Assembly (NCBI GenBank): GCA_002452695.1 | Contig: DKFA01000074.1 | Location: 14,115-24,437 of the forward strand | Direction of reading: 5' to 3' | DNA: 10,323 nucleotides | DNA from: Dehalococcoidia bacterium UBA6808 | GTDB taxonomy: Bacteria; Chloroflexota; Dehalococcoidia; GIF9; UBA5629 | Part shown: one piece after another, positions 1 to 7,900 of the stretch | Layout of the letters: every line of letters begins with the position of its first letter | Position numbering within the stretch: position 1 is the first letter of the stretch | Notes under the pieces: model-generated | What the model was told of the DNA's origin: nothing | Database searches by the model: none | Seen by the model: only the letters and a program-made list of their open reading frames with translations | Program-made: the position numbers and the translations under genes

Positions 1-992
1 GACTGCACCCAGATTATATTTATGTGCCGGTCGTGGTAAAGGCCGGCATGACAGAGCGACTCGCGTACGGAAAAATAGGCGTCTTCCAGCTCCACGTATT
101 TGCCCACCAGCGCGATATTGATGCTCTCACGCGGCGTTTTCATCAGCGCCACCATATTACGCCACTCGGTCAGGTCGGCTCTGCCTGCAGTCAGCCTTAG
201 CCTGCTGGTGATAAAATTGCTCAGCCCGTATTCTTCCAGGATCAGCGGCACCTCATAGATGGTCTCCGCAGTCACCATCGGTATGACGGCTTCTTTCTCA
301 ACATCGCAGAACAGCGAGATCTTATCCCGCAGTCCCTGTGAAATGGGCAGGTCGGCCCGGCAGAGGATAATGTCGGGCTGGATACCGATCCGCCTGAGCT
401 CATTGACGCTGTGCTGTGTGGGCTTGGTCTTGAGCTCTTTGGTGGCGGCTATGTAAGGCAGGTAGGTCACGTGGATATACATGGCATTGTCCCGGCCGAT
501 CTCGTTTCGCATTTGCCGGATGGCTTCCAGGAACGGCTGGCTCTCGATGTCGCCTACGGTGCCGCCCACCTCGACGATCACTGCCTGAGCTTTGGAGATC
601 TGCGCTACCTCGCGGATGCGCCGCTTGATCTCGTTGGTCACGTGCGGTATGACCTGGATCGTGCCTCCCAGGTAATCGCCTCTTCTCTCGCCGGCGATTA
701 CCGCTGAATAGATCTGGCCTGAGGTCACGTTCGAGGCCGACGTAAGGTCCACATCGATGAAACGCTCATAGTGGCCCAGGTCGAGGTCGGTCTCCGCCCC
801 GTCCGTGGTGACGAAAACCTCGCCGTGCTGGTAGGGCGACATCGTGCCGGGATCGACGTTAAGATAAGGGTCGAGTTTCTGGACCGATACTGTAATGCCG
901 CGGCTTTTCAGCAACCGGCCGATAGACGCTACGGCTATGCCCTTGCCGACTGAACTGACTACGCCGCCTGTAACAAAAATGTATTTAGCCAT
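1..992 (-). CDS. pyrG: CTP synthase, N-terminal 330 residues (3' end outside window)
   Basis: CTP synthase makes CTP from UTP, ATP and glutamine in the cytoplasm, the last step of de novo pyrimidine nucleotide synthesis. The minus-strand translation from ATG 992 begins MAKYIFVTGGVVSSVGKG, the P-loop of the synthetase domain. It continues with KLDPYLNVDPGTMSPYQHGE (39-58), DLDLGHYERF (69-78, with the metal-binding Asp71), GERRGDYLGGTIQVIPHVTNEIK (in part, 101 on) and EVGGTVGDIES (141-151, with Glu141). The linker into the glutamine amidotransferase domain begins near 291 (NIALVGKYVELEDAY) and the frame is still open at base 1, about 60% of the usual ~540 residues. The glutaminase Cys lies in the missing part. 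The start is fixed by family alignment; an in-frame TAA just upstream rules out extension. The best Shine-Dalgarno match (AGGA) is 17 bases away, which is unusually far. It has its own promoter and is separated from the upstream operon by a palindrome. Confidence 0.97.
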   Translation of the reverse strand, partial: MAKYIFVTGGVVSSVGKGIAVASIGRLLKSRGITVSVQKLDPYLNVDPGTMSPYQHGEVFVTTDGAETDLDLGHYERFIDVDLTSASNVTSGQIYSAVIAGERRGDYLGGTIQVIPHVTNEIKRRIREVAQISKAQAVIVEVGGTVGDIESQPFLEAIRQMRNEIGRDNAMYIHVTYLPYIAATKELKTKPTQHSVNELRRIGIQPDIILCRADLPISQGLRDKISLFCDVEKEAVIPMVTAETIYEVPLILEEYGLSNFITSRLRLTAGRADLTEWRNMVALMKTPRESINIALVGKYVELEDAYFSVRESLCHAGLYHDRHINIIWVQ

Positions 993-1101
993 GTGGATTT
1001 ATATGTTTTTCCTGTGTGATAACACTAATCAATCCGGGTTATACTGCATTGCGGGAAAAAGTGAACTTGCCGGGTGTATAATGATCAACTGAATCTTACT
1101 T

Positions 1102-1131
1102 ATTATAGAAAGATAAATTTCAGCCTGTCAA
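1102..1131 (-). promoter_or_regulatory. sigma70-type promoter for pyrG
   Basis: Read on the minus strand, TTGACA (1131-1126) is followed after 18 bases by TATAAT (1107-1102). Both hexamers match the bacterial consensus exactly. Transcription would start near 1095, giving a leader of about 100 bases before the pyrG ATG at 992. The start region has no run of G, so the reiterative-transcription control known for pyrG in Bacillus is not evident. A weaker second candidate, TTCACT (1065-1060), 16 bases, TATAAC (1043-1038), lies closer to the gene. The promoter sits just downstream of the palindrome that ends the preceding operon. Confidence 0.8.
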
Positions 1132-1150
1132 GTTATTTAGCGGGTTGGCG

Positions 1151-1180
1151 GATAAAGAGGGCAGCGCTGCCCTCTTTATC
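1151..1180 (-). terminator. perfect 30-base palindrome, probable terminator of the operon
   Basis: Two 15-base arms (GATAAAGAGGGCAGC and its exact complement) meet with no spacer, 12 bases beyond the stop codon of the M28-like gene. RNA from either strand would fold into a long GC-cored hairpin. On the minus strand the T-rich part (CTTTATC) lies within the 3' arm and is followed by a GC-rich sequence. On the plus strand the arm is followed by TTTTC, so the U-tract is better in the direction with no gene. Position between two same-strand units favours a terminator. A processing or stability hairpin, or a binding site, is possible. Confidence 0.65.
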
Positions 1181-1192
1181 TTTTCAGGGTTG

Positions 1193-3208
1193 TTACCTTC
1201 GTTTCCAGGCCAGGTAGAGAGCAGCCAGCGGGCTTAAGACCAGCGCCAGCAGGGCCAGCGCGGCCCAGGTAAGATTAAAACGCAGCAGCCAGTCAGGTGT
1301 GGCAGCCAGGCTGCTGATGAAATCGATGTACATGCCGGTGAGCGGTTCCAGTTGCGCTTTGGCCACCCTGTCCAGTGTATCTGCTTCATCGAATAGCCAG
1401 GCCGGTCCGCTGATCAGGCTGACGATGGGGACGCCGGCCTTGTGAAAGGGGGAGCCGTCGGTTGGCACGCCCAGCGGGCTGCCGGTCGGGTAAAGTAATG
1501 TACGGTCGATATGGTGGGAAGCTATTTTATTGGCAAAAATGCTGATGGCTACTGGATTCTCTGTTAGGAACACGCCGCGTGGTTGCGGGGCTCCCGTTGA
1601 CGGCTGGCTGAGGGACTGGTAGTCATCGGCAATATGCTCGACTACGATGTCGAACAGCGTGTTCGCCAGTATGTCTGACTTATGCCTGGCGATGAAGTCA
1701 TTTTCTGTCGCGGCGCCTACCATATGTCCGCCGGTAAACATGAAGATCATTTTGTAGGGTCTTTGTTCTGCTGGTACCCTGGCGTAGTAATCGGCCAGGC
1801 CCATGACCATGCCCACGCCGCTGCTGTCCTCCACACCGCTTTTCCAGGGTGAATCGTGATGGGAGTGGATGATGATGGTGGTTTCACTGCGGCCCGGCAG
1901 TACGCCGTAAACATTGGCGCTTTCTCCGCCTTTAGGCGAGACGTTGGCTTGCAGCACTACGCGGGCTGAAAGTTTACCTTTATTCAACAGCGTTTTGATC
2001 ATTTCTCCGGTGTTTTCTTTGACATAAAGGCTGGGGATGGGGCGTAATTTGCCGTCGTAAGGGGCATAGTAGGTGAATTTGCCCATATCAGGGTAGTTTT
2101 CCAGTATGCCGATGATGGCAGCCGGCTGGCGTGCCTCGGCCTGCTCGTAGAAATCAATATATTTCAGCATCCATCCGATGGGGAAGGGCGCGGGCGCGAC
2201 CCCCTTCATCATGTTTTCAGGCTCATAGGCCATGTACGTAAATAGTTTCATCTGGTCCCAACTGATATCGAGGGAAGGGATATCTACAAGAATGATCTTG
2301 TCCTTGATGTCCTGCCATTTGGGCGAGGAGATATTGCCCAGATACACCACCTCGGAAGTTACGCCGTTCTTGCCGGTCGGGCCGCTGTAGGGCACGTAGA
2401 AGCTCTCCGCCTGCCAGGCTTGGGCTGTGTCCGGCTCCAGGGTCAGATCCCACTGGACCGGTTCCCAGTAATCGAAGTTGCTTTTTTCTACCCTTACATC
2501 CGTAAACCCGGATTTTTTCAGCTCTGATTCCAGGTAGGCGATAGCTTGGTGGTCGGCCGCGGAGCCCGGTCTCCTCTCACCAAGATTGTAAATTTCACTG
2601 ATCCAGGTAAAGATACGGTCGCCGGACGGAATGCCTGTCATCGAGGCGGCTCCGGACGGGTTGGCCGTAACCGCGATGAATACGGGTATTGCAATAATAA
2701 TGATTGCCAGCATGATGCCGAGGGCTGTCCAGGCCAGAGCGGGCTTGGCCGCTGGTCTGGATATCTTTGTGCCCGCAAAGTAAAAGACCAGGCCGCCGAT
2801 GAGAAACAGCAATCCCCCGGCCAGGAAAGGCCCTGTGTTTCCTGCCAGGGTCGCAGGCAGGGCCAGCATCATTGCCAGCAGGTTGGCGCCCGCAACTGAA
2901 GAAAAAATGTATTGCAGCAGGAACCAGGTTGAGAGGTCTATCCAGATTAGTCCCGTTGCTCTCAGCCAGGCCGTTTCCTTGCGGTTGAACCATAACGCAA
3001 AGAGCAGGATTATGAGAGGGGGAAAGAGGGAATACCAGGTCGTAAAGATGGCTAAGGGCAAACTGGATTTGTCGACTGACAGGGCGGAAATGAAAGGAAA
3101 TGCAGAGAATATTGCCGCCAGGACTAATGAAATTGCAATCTGCAGGATGACCTGGCGCACAGTTGATTTTTTACCGCCTGCATGACTGACGGCCTGTCTA
3201 TTATCCAT
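1193..3208 (-). CDS. membrane-anchored M28-peptidase-like protein with altered metal site
   Basis: This is a 671-residue protein with a hydrophobic N-terminal third and an M28-like domain. About five membrane segments (near 20-44, 50-74, 88-112, 127-146, 160-182) are followed by a large soluble part, then one C-terminal segment (near 646-665) ending WKRR. Positive charges at the N-terminus, in the loops near 76-84 and 147-156, and at the C-terminus place the soluble part outside the cytoplasm. Residues about 195-265 resemble the lead-in of M28 aminopeptidases (RRPGS, then a helix), and about 266-420 probably hold a PA-like insert. The core keeps SHHDS (His450, Asp452) and GVEDSSG (Asp461). 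The usual DGEE is GGHM (493-496), the usual DM aspartate is replaced near Glu524-His525, and the last ligand motif SDHxPF is TDGSPF (583-588). Standard two-zinc peptidase activity is therefore doubtful. ATG 3208 is chosen over a TTG 12 bases upstream, which overlaps the Shine-Dalgarno site. It is the last gene of the operon, 39 bases after STT3. Confidence 0.85.
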   Translation of the reverse strand: MDNRQAVSHAGGKKSTVRQVILQIAISLVLAAIFSAFPFISALSVDKSSLPLAIFTTWYSLFPPLIILLFALWFNRKETAWLRATGLIWIDLSTWFLLQYIFSSVAGANLLAMMLALPATLAGNTGPFLAGGLLFLIGGLVFYFAGTKISRPAAKPALAWTALGIMLAIIIIAIPVFIAVTANPSGAASMTGIPSGDRIFTWISEIYNLGERRPGSAADHQAIAYLESELKKSGFTDVRVEKSNFDYWEPVQWDLTLEPDTAQAWQAESFYVPYSGPTGKNGVTSEVVYLGNISSPKWQDIKDKIILVDIPSLDISWDQMKLFTYMAYEPENMMKGVAPAPFPIGWMLKYIDFYEQAEARQPAAIIGILENYPDMGKFTYYAPYDGKLRPIPSLYVKENTGEMIKTLLNKGKLSARVVLQANVSPKGGESANVYGVLPGRSETTIIIHSHHDSPWKSGVEDSSGVGMVMGLADYYARVPAEQRPYKMIFMFTGGHMVGAATENDFIARHKSDILANTLFDIVVEHIADDYQSLSQPSTGAPQPRGVFLTENPVAISIFANKIASHHIDRTLLYPTGSPLGVPTDGSPFHKAGVPIVSLISGPAWLFDEADTLDRVAKAQLEPLTGMYIDFISSLAATPDWLLRFNLTWAALALLALVLSPLAALYLAWKRR

Positions 3209-3213
3209 AATTG

Positions 3214-3218
3214 CCTCC
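3214..3218 (-). promoter_or_regulatory. Shine-Dalgarno site setting the M28-like start
   Basis: GGAGG on the minus strand lies 5 bases before ATG 3208. The longer reading frame could begin at TTG 3220, but that codon overlaps this site and has no site of its own, so ATG 3208 is the supported start. Confidence 0.8.
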
Positions 3219-3247
3219 AATTATTATTTGCCGACTGCCGCATGGCG

Positions 3248-5560
3248 TTATTTGTCATGTCCGGGATTATACTCGAAGATCTTCACTTCCGGAACCGGCG
3301 TTGATCCGGCGCTGGCCTTCTGGCTCGATTGGAACACGGTCCGGTATCCCGTCAGCGCTTCCAGCGGCACGGGGCTTTTCAGCGGATCGACGCCGATGAT
3401 GCTGCAGTTCGCCTTCTGTGTGTTTACGAAAGCTTCGGCTTCGGCGTAAGTCCTGAAGTTCTTAAGCTCCGTGATGGATTTGAATTTCTCCCCGCCGGGC
3501 AGGGATTTCTCCTCCCAGGTCATGACCGTCGCGCTCTCCGGCACAACCTGCGCGCAATCGAAGTTGTACAGACGGCTGAGCATCGTTCGGTAATACGCCG
3601 GGTAAAAGACCAGCAGCGGGACATACTTGCCTTCCCGCGCCTGCCAGCACAGCTCGTAAAAGTCGCTTTCCTGCTTATTGCTCTTGCTGGCCAGCGCGTA
3701 GAATTTGTCGTTAGGTGAAGCGATGCGGTTATCGATCACAACGTAGCGCGACCCCAGCTTTTGCATGATCTCATTGGCGGAGGCGTCGTCCTGGGCTGTG
3801 AAATACCTGGCCTCGTCGAAATGTGTGATGGCCGGGTTGGCCACAGGCATGCGGTGCCCCATCCTCAACAGCCAGTAACCGTAGTCGCTCCAGATCATCA
3901 CACTGTATGCCGTCGCCGGGTAATCGTACTTTTTATCCGGCGCAGGCGCCCTGTAGTAACTGTAGTAGGAGTTGGCCTGCCCCAGGGGCTCGGGCGAGTT
4001 CTTTTTCAGCCAGTCCATGCTTTCTATCCAGGCTGCGGTGGGCATATGTCCAGGATTTTTGGCGATGTTTACGGCGTTAACTGCGCCGGGCGTTAGCATG
4101 ACCACCGTCGTAACCACGGCCAGCGCTGCCAGCGATATCCTGTTGGCAGAGGGCCGGGCCGTTTTGGGAGCATGTTTACGGGCTTTTTTGCCTGCCTTCT
4201 CTGTCTCGGCCTCTTTTCTTTGAGGGATGATCAGGCTGATAGCCCAGCCCAGCAGGTAGCCGGTCAGCAGCGCCGCGCAGACCCCGAAGTAATACGTGAA
4301 CCTGAGCATGGCCAGCGCCGCCAGCAGCATGACCAGCCCCCACACGGCAGTGAAGATATGCTCGGGCTTGCCCTGGCGGATGGAATTGATTATCAGCGCG
4401 GCCAGCCCGGCCATACCCAGGTATAACGCCAGCCCGTACTCTATCCAGGCCTGATCGGTCTGGAATGTCCCTCCCTGGATGAAAAGCGGCTTCATCTCGC
4501 CGACTATGGCCTGGTCGGTCCGCCAGGTGAAGATATAGGCGATGTAGTTTATGACCTGATTAAATATCTCCGGCGCTATCAGCCAGAATCCCAGGGCGCC
4601 CGCTATGGCCAGCCCGCCCAGCGTCGCCAGGAACCAGGCCGGCCGGACCTCGCGTATGCGCATGACAGAAGATATGAAGTTGAGCGCGATCGGGATCAGC
4701 ACCAGCCCGGCCAGCGCCATCAGCGTCAGCTTGTCCCGCGATACCGCGACAAAGATCAGCAGGGCAAACAGAAAACAGGTTATGGCTATCTTGCTCAGAT
4801 AGTCCGTAGGAAACTCCCGCAGGTAATCGCTGATGAACTGGATGACGAAGTAAACGTATAGCACCAGGATGAAGAAAAGCGCGCCCTGCCAGGTGATCAG
4901 ATAGAGGCCCAGGAAGAGCCCCGCTACGAAGCTGTAGAGCAGATGCCTGCTCATGGGCGGGAACTGCCGTTTGACCAGCATATCGTACGTGAACTGCCGG
5001 CCGTCTTTGATCGCCAGTATGAAGAACATGGCGAAGTAGCTTGTGAAAAAGACCTCGGCTGAGTGGTGGTCGGTATAGCCGAGCAGAGAACGTGACAGCA
5101 GCTCGCCCGGCATGACCGCCATGATCAACGCCGCGGCCAGCCCGGCCCATTTGTTGACCAGCGCCCGGCCGATGAAAAACAGGGGGATGGTCGATAGCGC
5201 TCCCAGTATGGGGGGCACATATACTGCTATGCTGTCTATCGTTGACTGGTCCGGCGCCGCCCCTCCCAGCAGCCTGACCGCCCCCGCCACTATGTAGGCG
5301 AAGAACGTGGGTACTCTGTTGATATAGTCGCCGCCCGGGTAGATCATGTATGGATCGAACTCTATCATATTGGGGAAGTTGGGCACGAGGTTGTCCACCA
5401 GGCGCATGTAAAAATAGGAGTCGATCCCCGTCAGCCTGATGCCTTCCGCCGAGAAAATAGCCGCATACGGCAGGGCGATCCTGATATATAACGCCGCTGC
5501 CAGGCAGACTGTGACGGCGATCAGCGCAAAGGCCCAGTCGGGGAATGATCTGTTATTCAT
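3248..5560 (-). CDS. STT3/AglB-type oligosaccharyltransferase, second paralogue (WSDYG variant)
   Basis: This is a 770-residue integral membrane protein of the STT3/AglB/PglB family (GT66), which transfers a lipid-linked oligosaccharide to Asn in N-X-S/T on the outer membrane face. A hydrophobic multi-spanning part covers about 1-445, a Lys/Arg/Ala-rich loop about 447-474, one more membrane segment about 475-495, and then an extracytoplasmic domain to the end. Family motifs are present: Asp47 in GIDSYFYMR (first external loop), Arg157 and Asp164 in RSLLGYTDHH, Glu355 in the IVGE version of the TIXE loop, and Arg420 in the late membrane region. The sequon-recognition motif WWDYG reads WSDYG (557-561), although the surrounding YW...GHR.PV.NP is intact. 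It is a clear tandem paralogue of the upstream gene: the last 43 aligned residues from the VPLEAL region share 28 identities. ATG 5560 is chosen because AGGA lies 4 bases upstream. A longer start at 5608 would overlap the preceding gene by 56 bases. It overlaps that gene by 8 bases, so translation is probably coupled. Confidence 0.93.
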   Translation of the reverse strand: MNNRSFPDWAFALIAVTVCLAAALYIRIALPYAAIFSAEGIRLTGIDSYFYMRLVDNLVPNFPNMIEFDPYMIYPGGDYINRVPTFFAYIVAGAVRLLGGAAPDQSTIDSIAVYVPPILGALSTIPLFFIGRALVNKWAGLAAALIMAVMPGELLSRSLLGYTDHHSAEVFFTSYFAMFFILAIKDGRQFTYDMLVKRQFPPMSRHLLYSFVAGLFLGLYLITWQGALFFILVLYVYFVIQFISDYLREFPTDYLSKIAITCFLFALLIFVAVSRDKLTLMALAGLVLIPIALNFISSVMRIREVRPAWFLATLGGLAIAGALGFWLIAPEIFNQVINYIAYIFTWRTDQAIVGEMKPLFIQGGTFQTDQAWIEYGLALYLGMAGLAALIINSIRQGKPEHIFTAVWGLVMLLAALAMLRFTYYFGVCAALLTGYLLGWAISLIIPQRKEAETEKAGKKARKHAPKTARPSANRISLAALAVVTTVVMLTPGAVNAVNIAKNPGHMPTAAWIESMDWLKKNSPEPLGQANSYYSYYRAPAPDKKYDYPATAYSVMIWSDYGYWLLRMGHRMPVANPAITHFDEARYFTAQDDASANEIMQKLGSRYVVIDNRIASPNDKFYALASKSNKQESDFYELCWQAREGKYVPLLVFYPAYYRTMLSRLYNFDCAQVVPESATVMTWEEKSLPGGEKFKSITELKNFRTYAEAEAFVNTQKANCSIIGVDPLKSPVPLEALTGYRTVFQSSQKASAGSTPVPEVKIFEYNPGHDK

Positions 5561-5568
5561 GTCTTCCT
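5553..5568 (-). promoter_or_regulatory. stop/start overlap with Shine-Dalgarno between the two STT3 genes
   Basis: The minus strand reads AGGAAGACATGAATAA. The AGGA lies inside the last codons of the first STT3 gene, ATG (5560-5558) opens the second, and TAA (5555-5553) closes the first. Such an overlap usually means translational coupling, and it would keep the two subunits at similar levels. Confidence 0.75.
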
Positions 5569-7892
5569 GTATCTTTATTGTATTCGAATATTTTGACCGA
5601 TGAAACATCCGTATTGCCCACCCTGGCTGTCAGGCTGGAGCTGAACACCATGGAGTATTCCGGCAATGCTTCCAGCGGGACCGGGCTGGCCAGCGGATCC
5701 TTGCCCACGATACGCCAGTTCCCCGTTTTCTGCGCCGCGATAAATGCCTGGGCATCGCTGTAGCTGCCCATCGTCCTCACACCGGTGATCAGCTTGAAGG
5801 GCCGCCCGTCTTTGCCGGTCTGCGGCTCCCAGGATATTACGGCCGTTTCCTGCGGCGCATATTGCCTGCACTCGAAGCAGTACAGCCTGACCGCCATGGT
5901 ATTGTAGTATTCCGGATAATACATCAGCGTCTGAACCAGCCCGTCGTTTTGCTGCCTGTAATATATCTCGTAATACTGGGACTGGTTCAGTCCGGCGGCA
6001 TAGGCGATGCTCGGGAAGCCCCTCTGCCAGTTGACCATATAGTCATCGACGATTACGTATCTGGTTTTCCACTCGTCGCACAGGGCGGCCGCCCTGTCCG
6101 GCTCGCGTGCGGTGAAGTATTTCTCTTCTCCCCGCAGCGAAGCTCCCGGATTGCAGACCGGCACGCGGTGCCCGATCCGCGTGACCCAGTAGCCGTAGTC
6201 CCACCAGGTAAGCGCGCTGTAGCTGGCCTGTTTATTGTCGCCTTGATAAAGCTCGTAGTAATACCGGCTGTCGCCGAATGGTTCGGGCGATTTTTCCCTG
6301 AGCCAGTCAAGCGATTCGCACCAGGCGTCGGAGGGTGAATAGAGCGCCCTGGTCGCAACATCGAAAAACGGCCTGTCGCCGCCCGGCAGCGGTCCTGTAT
6401 TGGGGTAGACTGTCAGCGCCAGCGCGGCCAGCGCCCCCACGGTCATCAGCCCGGCATTGCTTGAGGTCGTTGAGATATCGCGCTTGCCTTTGCTGGACCA
6501 TTTTTTGGTTTCTTTCTTGAATGTTTCGGCAGGTTTATTCTCCGCCGCTGTTGCTTTAAACCCGCAGGACTGCAATATCAGCCAGCAGCAGACGCCCGAA
6601 AGTATGGCTATGTTGATCGCCAGGTAATAGGCAAAGCGGCGCATGGCCAGCGTTACCAGCAGTATCATCAGGGTCCAGACCGCCGTCATCAGCATGCCTG
6701 GCCGTCCCTCTTTCACCCCACGGTAGCATACTGCTGCAAATCCTGCCAGCGCCAGCAGCGAGCCGGCGGTGTAGTTGCCCCATACCAGGGCCAGCGTGAA
6801 ACGGTTGTCCTGCATCAGCAGCGGCTGGCTTTCCGCTATGCTGGAAAGCGGGTTCCAGATGAACATCGCCCTGGCATAATTGAACATTTGTCCTGCCAGG
6901 TCGGGATTTATCAGGACGATCACAGCGGCCGCCGCTATCGCCGTCCCGGCCAGCGCGAAGATGTAGCAGGCCGGCTTGATTCCATATCGTTTGAAGATTA
7001 TCGACAGCGCGGCCAGCGCTATCGCGCACAGCAATGCGATGACCAGCGCAACGCGTGTCAGCGGCAGCAGGTTCGCTGCCGGCCCGGAGACGGCCAGCGC
7101 CACGATATATATCACTGCGCCGCTGAGGCCCAGATACAGGGTATCCGTCTTTCTCAGGTGGTCGCTGATGAATTGCAGCGCCAGCCAGGCCAGGCTGATC
7201 AGAACGAACAGCGCCGCGCCGGCCCAGGACGCTATGTAAATGCCCAGGCACAACCCGGCCAGCGTCAACCAGGTTAACATAATAGTAAGGCCGCGCTTTT
7301 CGATGCCTCGCGCGGGCAATAGTCTTAGCTCGCGGCCTTTCTCCGCCCCCAGCAGCAGGAACAGCATGAACAGCGTGGAGAAAAATATCTCCATCGCGTG
7401 GGTATCGGCGTTTCCCAGCAGCGTGCGGGCCAGGAATTCACCGGGTATCAGCGTTATCGCCATGGCGGCCGCCAGTCCGGCCCATTTGTTATACAGCTTG
7501 CGCGCGATCAGGAAAACGGGGAAGACCAGCAGCGCCCCCAGGACGGCCGGGAAATATGCCCCTGCCAGGTCCACCGTTTGCTGGGAGGGCGCCCCTCCAC
7601 CCAGCAGCCAGGCAAAAAATCCCATGAAATACACCATGAACATCGGCTGGCCGCTCAGGTCCCTGCCCGCAGGGAAGATGAAATAGGGGTCGGAGCTGCC
7701 CAGCGCCGGGAAATGGGCGCACAGATTGTCCAGCAGTCTCATGTAAAAATAGGCGTCGTTGTCGGTCATCTTGACCATGTAACCCCCGAACACCTCGTTC
7801 CACGGCAGCGAAATGCGCAGTGTCAGGGAAACGCCAAAGACCAGGACCAGCAGCACAACACAGATGACGGTCTCCCGGCTAACGCGGTTCAT
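5553..7892 (-). CDS. STT3/AglB-type oligosaccharyltransferase, first paralogue (canonical WWDYG)
   Basis: This is a 779-residue GT66-family catalytic subunit. It would attach a polyprenyl-linked glycan to asparagine of exported proteins on the extracytoplasmic face. The N-terminal ~440 residues are multi-spanning. A basic Lys-rich loop (about 445-471) and one further membrane segment (about 481-497) precede a soluble C-terminal domain. The motifs are complete: Asp46 in NDAYFYMR, Arg156 and Asp163 in RTLLGNADTH with Glu168 following, SIAE (351-354) matching the TIXE loop with Glu354, Arg418/Arg419 in the late membrane region, and WWDYGYW (563-569) followed by RIGHRVPVCNP. On sequence alone it should be active. 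It has no clear Shine-Dalgarno site: the 40-base gap after the lipoprotein gene holds TATAAT 8 bases before the ATG instead. No internal start is better placed, and starting at 7892 keeps the first membrane segment. It resembles archaeal AglB-like single-subunit enzymes in motif set and length, not the bacterial N-glycosylation cluster context of pglB, since no pgl genes are in view. Confidence 0.95.
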   Translation of the reverse strand: MNRVSRETVICVVLLVLVFGVSLTLRISLPWNEVFGGYMVKMTDNDAYFYMRLLDNLCAHFPALGSSDPYFIFPAGRDLSGQPMFMVYFMGFFAWLLGGGAPSQQTVDLAGAYFPAVLGALLVFPVFLIARKLYNKWAGLAAAMAITLIPGEFLARTLLGNADTHAMEIFFSTLFMLFLLLGAEKGRELRLLPARGIEKRGLTIMLTWLTLAGLCLGIYIASWAGAALFVLISLAWLALQFISDHLRKTDTLYLGLSGAVIYIVALAVSGPAANLLPLTRVALVIALLCAIALAALSIIFKRYGIKPACYIFALAGTAIAAAAVIVLINPDLAGQMFNYARAMFIWNPLSSIAESQPLLMQDNRFTLALVWGNYTAGSLLALAGFAAVCYRGVKEGRPGMLMTAVWTLMILLVTLAMRRFAYYLAINIAILSGVCCWLILQSCGFKATAAENKPAETFKKETKKWSSKGKRDISTTSSNAGLMTVGALAALALTVYPNTGPLPGGDRPFFDVATRALYSPSDAWCESLDWLREKSPEPFGDSRYYYELYQGDNKQASYSALTWWDYGYWVTRIGHRVPVCNPGASLRGEEKYFTAREPDRAAALCDEWKTRYVIVDDYMVNWQRGFPSIAYAAGLNQSQYYEIYYRQQNDGLVQTLMYYPEYYNTMAVRLYCFECRQYAPQETAVISWEPQTGKDGRPFKLITGVRTMGSYSDAQAFIAAQKTGNWRIVGKDPLASPVPLEALPEYSMVFSSSLTARVGNTDVSSVKIFEYNKDTGRHE

Positions 7893-7900
7893 AGATATAA

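Noticed and set aside
1014..1025. Small inverted repeat GTGT-gata-ACAC near the pyrG AGGA
   Set aside because: Four-base arms are expected by chance; no second copy or longer symmetry supports an operator.
259..1092. Several short plus-strand reading frames over the left edge
   Set aside because: They are antisense to pyrG, whose translation matches CTP synthase throughout; their products resemble no family.
4560..5150. 196-residue minus-strand frame inside the second STT3 gene
   Set aside because: It is a shifted frame of a high-GC coding region; the STT3 frame carries all the family motifs across this stretch.
5561..5608. Longer start for the second STT3 gene at 5608
   Set aside because: It would overlap the first STT3 by 56 bases with no clear ribosome site; ATG 5560 has AGGA nearby and leaves a short basic-free lead into the first membrane segment, as in the paralogue.
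3248..7892. Frequent GCCAGCGC-like words on the plus strand
   Set aside because: They are the complement of common Ala/Leu/Gly codons in membrane segments, irregularly spaced, not a repeat array or CRISPR.
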